From NCBI RefSeq assembly GCF_900109355.1, contig NZ_FOBF01000037.1, positions 1 through 33,719 on the forward strand: a stretch of 33,719 nucleotides of DNA, written 5' to 3'. Below, piece after piece: positions 32,307 through 33,719 of this stretch. A model generated the notes under the pieces. It made no database searches, was not told the origin of the DNA, and saw only the letters and a program-made list of their open reading frames with translations. This stretch comes from Nonomuraea pusilla (lineage in GTDB: Bacteria > Actinomycetota > Actinomycetes > Streptosporangiales > Streptosporangiaceae). Within the stretch, counting starts at the first letter, position 1, and each line of letters begins with the position of its first letter. The position numbers were made by a program, and so were the translations under genes.

Positions 32307-32344
32307 GCTCTTACCCGGCCTCCCGGACAGGGCCCGGTAAGAGC
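32307..32344. repeat. Hairpin 7 of chain
   Basis: GCTCTTACC (32307-32315) with GGTAAGAGC (32336-32344), extended inside by GGCC/GGCC pairing. It ends 5 nt before the stop of the next leftward gene (32349), so it may also serve as that gene's terminator. Confidence 0.65.
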
Positions 32345-32348
32345 GCTG

Positions 32349-32819
32349 TCAGCCGCAAGAATCCCCCACTGCTGGCGGGCTACGGCTCACAGGGTTGTGT
32401 GACCTGTCCGGCGGTGCCTGACGGGCGGGGTGATGGCGGTCTCCCAAGCCCCGTCCGTCGCCGTCATGGGATGGCGGGCGCACACCATGGGGGCGGTTCG
32501 CGCCCGGCGGTAGGTCAGTGGGCGGATGGGCGGCCGGGGTCAGCACGTGGCCGATGCGTTCGGCGGCCGTGGCCGCGTCGCTGATCGGAGTGATCGGTTC
32601 GGCCCACGACCACCAGAAGCTCCACTCGCCTTCTACCGGTGCAGCCGTGATGACCTCCGACAGGGAAGCGCAGCCTGGGTTGATCACTCGCAGGCGCGGC
32701 AGCCGGCCAGCCGAGGTGAGGACGCGGGTGTGCAAGCCCTGCGCCTGCAGCAGGGTTTGCAGGTCACCGAGGTGGGTGGTCGCCTGGTCGGCCACGGCGG
32801 CAGGGATGGGTTCAGGCAT
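32349..32819 (-). CDS. Small hypothetical protein
   Basis: A 156-residue protein. The first about 105 residues look like a real small domain (a helix AAVADQATTHLGDLQTLLQA, strands VLTSAGRLPRLRVINPG, then WSFWWSWAEPITPI and a helix AATAAERIGHVL). The remaining 50 residues are Pro/His/Arg-rich and may be read-through after loss of an original stop. Similar small actinobacterial proteins are known near HATPase/XRE loci, but I cannot name the family. GGGAG lies about 10 nt before the ATG at 32819. Confidence 0.55.
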   Translation of the reverse strand: MPEPIPAAVADQATTHLGDLQTLLQAQGLHTRVLTSAGRLPRLRVINPGCASLSEVITAAPVEGEWSFWWSWAEPITPISDAATAAERIGHVLTPAAHPPTDLPPGANRPHGVRPPSHDGDGRGLGDRHHPARQAPPDRSHNPVSRSPPAVGDSCG

Positions 32820-33043
32820 AAGACGATCTCTCCCAGAGGACTCGGGCAGCGGGCGGCTTGTAAACGGGCGGCCAGGTGCGGTTGGTGGAACGTTGAGCTC
32901 TCGGCGTCGTCGCGGTGAAGGATGACCCCGAGCGCCGCCTGGGACACCGGCCGGGCCATGGGGGTGGGGGCCTCGAGCACGAAGGCAACGAACCCGGCGG
33001 TCAGGGGCAGTGCCAGCGCGGAGATCACCTTGTTACGAGACAT
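32684..33043 (-). CDS. Small membrane protein overlapping the next gene
   Basis: A 119-residue frame. The N-terminus MSRNKVISALALPLTAGFVAF with EAPTPMARPV is a single membrane helix or signal anchor. The last 40-45 residues run antiphase over the start of the following gene (136-nt overlap) and are Cys/Arg/Pro-rich, so the true product may be shorter or its original stop lost by frameshift. AAGGG precedes the ATG at 33043. The helix resembles that of the next gene upstream (LPL..TAGFV..F), suggesting a tandem duplication. Confidence 0.45.
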   Translation of the reverse strand: MSRNKVISALALPLTAGFVAFVLEAPTPMARPVSQAALGVILHRDDAESSTFHQPHLAARLQAARCPSPLGEIVLCLNPSLPPWPTRRPPTSVTCKPCCRRRACTPASSPRLAGCRACE

Positions 33044-33107
33044 GGGGGAACCCTTCGTCACGAGAGATCGGGGAGAACACGAGGCGGGGGATCGTGGTCG
33101 GAGACGG

Positions 33108-33317
33108 TCAGCGGCCGAACAGCGAACGGCCGTTGGCCCGTCGGCGACGAACCCGCCACCAGTGCCAGAGCCCGGCGGCCACGAAGACGCTCGGCCCCAG
33201 CACGAGCACCGTGACGATGATGGGGATGGGGACGCTCTCGGCCGAGGCGGTGAACCAGCCGACGAATCCGGCGGTGACGAACAGCGGTAGGAGCACGATC
33301 AGGTGATGGCGTCTCAC
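33108..33317 (-). CDS. Small two-helix membrane protein
   Basis: A 69-residue protein with two hydrophobic segments (HLIVLLPLFVTAGFVGWF, about 5-22, and IPIIVTVLVLGPSVFVAAGL, about 29-49) and a basic tail WRVRRRRANGR. The GTG at 33317 follows GGGGAG by 7 nt; an ATG frame at 33356 has no such site. Function unknown. It shares the LPL..TAGFV element with the neighbouring small membrane protein. Confidence 0.6.
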   Translation of the reverse strand: MRRHHLIVLLPLFVTAGFVGWFTASAESVPIPIIVTVLVLGPSVFVAAGLWHWWRVRRRRANGRSLFGR

Positions 33318-33386
33318 GGAAACTCTCCCCTTGTCTGATGCCAGCCAGAACCCCAAGGCAAGGCTTGTCCGCTGGCTAGTGGCCCG

Positions 33387-33719
33387 TCACGCAACCTTGG
33401 CCGGGTAACTGGTCCAGCTTCTGATCGGTGAGCTGGCGGCGAAGTTGGTCTTGGGCTCGGCTCGGGCGTTGCGCCATCGCACGTAGGCGCCGATCGCCGC
33501 GTTCTGCTCGTCATGACTGCGATGGTCGGTGCCGTTCAGCGCGTAGTAGCGCAGCGCGGCGAACTCCGACTCGATCCAGTTCAACCAGGAACCGTAGGTC
33601 GGCAGGAACACCAGCTCAACATCACTATCGGCAGCCCAAGCGCGGACCTGGGGATGTTTGTGGGGCGAGTAGTTGTCGGCGATCACATACAGCTTCTCGC
33701 CCGGCCAGCGAGCCCGCAG
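33387..33719 (-). mobile_element. IS630-type transposase, C-terminal part (cut by window edge)
   Basis: Leftward frame open from the right edge to a stop at 33387; about 110 residues are visible. VIADNYSPHKHPQVRAWA carries the second catalytic Asp (in DNYSPHKH), FLPTYGSWLNWIESEFAALR carries the third acidic residue (Glu in NWIESEF): the DDE signature of IS630/Tc1-like transposases. The first catalytic Asp and the N-terminal HTH would be outside the window. The terminus looks natural, so this end appears intact; terminal inverted repeats cannot be judged from one end. Confidence 0.88.

Larger units (their letters stand above)
8483..32344. mobile_element. Putative T4SS-type integrative and conjugative element
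   Basis: Integrase and excisionase at the right, a leftward T4SS operon (pilin-like, TrbL-like, PrgI-like, VirB4, coupling ATPase, replication-relaxation protein, wall hydrolase), a sigma-like regulator, an orphan DNA methylase, and plasmid-type cargo (DUF932, ParB/Srx-like, GIY-YIG-like) define an actinobacterial conjugative element using type IV secretion. Borders are approximate: the left is set at the first cargo gene and could be anywhere in 7599-8482 or further left; the right is set at the end of the hairpin chain. No direct repeat flanking the element was found by eye, and a linear plasmid or larger island is not excluded. Confidence 0.65.
31921..32348. other. Structured non-coding tract after the integrase
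   Basis: 428 nt without a credible gene; it consists largely of the seven hairpins listed separately, six of them almost contiguous (31941-32247). Candidate functions: transfer origin, attachment-site region, single-strand replication origin, or structured RNA. The sequence does not decide between them. No tRNA gene is present here, although actinobacterial elements often use one as target. Confidence 0.6.

Noticed and set aside
31941..32344. CRISPR array or integron attC array
   Set aside because: The stems do not share sequence with one another and there are no equal-length repeats and spacers, nor attC-type core sites.
32165..32584. 139-residue plus-strand frame across the hairpin tract
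   Set aside because: Composition typical of chance open frames; it crosses several hairpins and overlaps a better minus-strand gene.
31921..33386. tRNA gene or tRNA 3' end as attachment site
   Set aside because: I looked for a T-loop-like GGTTCGAAT pattern and found none here or in 5589-8482; a tRNA scan would be decisive.

Overview
This is a GC-rich window (codon third positions mostly G/C, frequent GTG and TTG starts) whose proteins look like those of filamentous actinobacteria, most likely Streptosporangiales or a relative. That placement is inferred from protein style, not from a marker gene. There is no rRNA, tRNA or CRISPR array that I can recognise.

Left edge (1-712): a graveyard of short gene remnants in several frames and both strands (beta-lactamase-like, S9/DPP4-propeller-like, tyrosine-recombinase-like, DegT aminotransferase-like). 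Next (713-7598) comes a set of ordinary accessory or chromosomal genes: a LuxR-type regulator with an S9 peptidase in one operon, a membrane-tethered SARP/BTAD regulator, and a divergent XRE regulator / histidine-kinase-like ATPase pair. An 884-bp, relatively AT-rich gap (7599-8482) follows.

Centre and right (about 8483-32344): most likely an integrative and conjugative element of the type IV secretion (not single TraB/FtsK) kind. The left half (8483-15667) is poorly characterised cargo or maintenance genes: a two-winged-helix protein, a DUF932 protein, three tandem paralogues of an unknown family, a ParB/Srx-like protein and a GIY-YIG-like nuclease. The transfer operon runs leftward from 25447 to 15854: pilin-like protein, TrbL/VirB6-like channel, PrgI-like protein, VirB4 ATPase, VirD4/TraG-type coupling ATPase, replication-relaxation protein, and a lytic-transglycosylase/NlpC hydrolase. 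Four of its junctions are 4-nt NTGA stop-start overlaps. Upstream are a sigma-like regulator (25762-26646), a small unknown gene and a rightward pair of methyltransferase-like genes. The excisionase and tyrosine integrase (29975-31920) close the element.

Downstream of the integrase is a roughly 400-bp non-coding tract that is almost a continuous chain of seven stem-loops. The right edge holds small membrane/unknown genes and the C-terminal end of an IS630-type transposase cut by the window edge.

Main novelty candidates: the hairpin chain after the integrase; a 31-bp motif (25 of 31 identical) shared by the upstream regions of the transfer operon and of the methyltransferase pair; a repeated TGACCTGCGRAAAC site at the same distance (140/141 bp) upstream of two regulatory genes; the three-paralogue cargo family; and the fused or degenerate partners (PrgI with a VirB4-N-like tail, a methyltransferase-like protein lacking catalytic motifs). 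Element borders (att sites) and a classical relaxase could not be found by eye.
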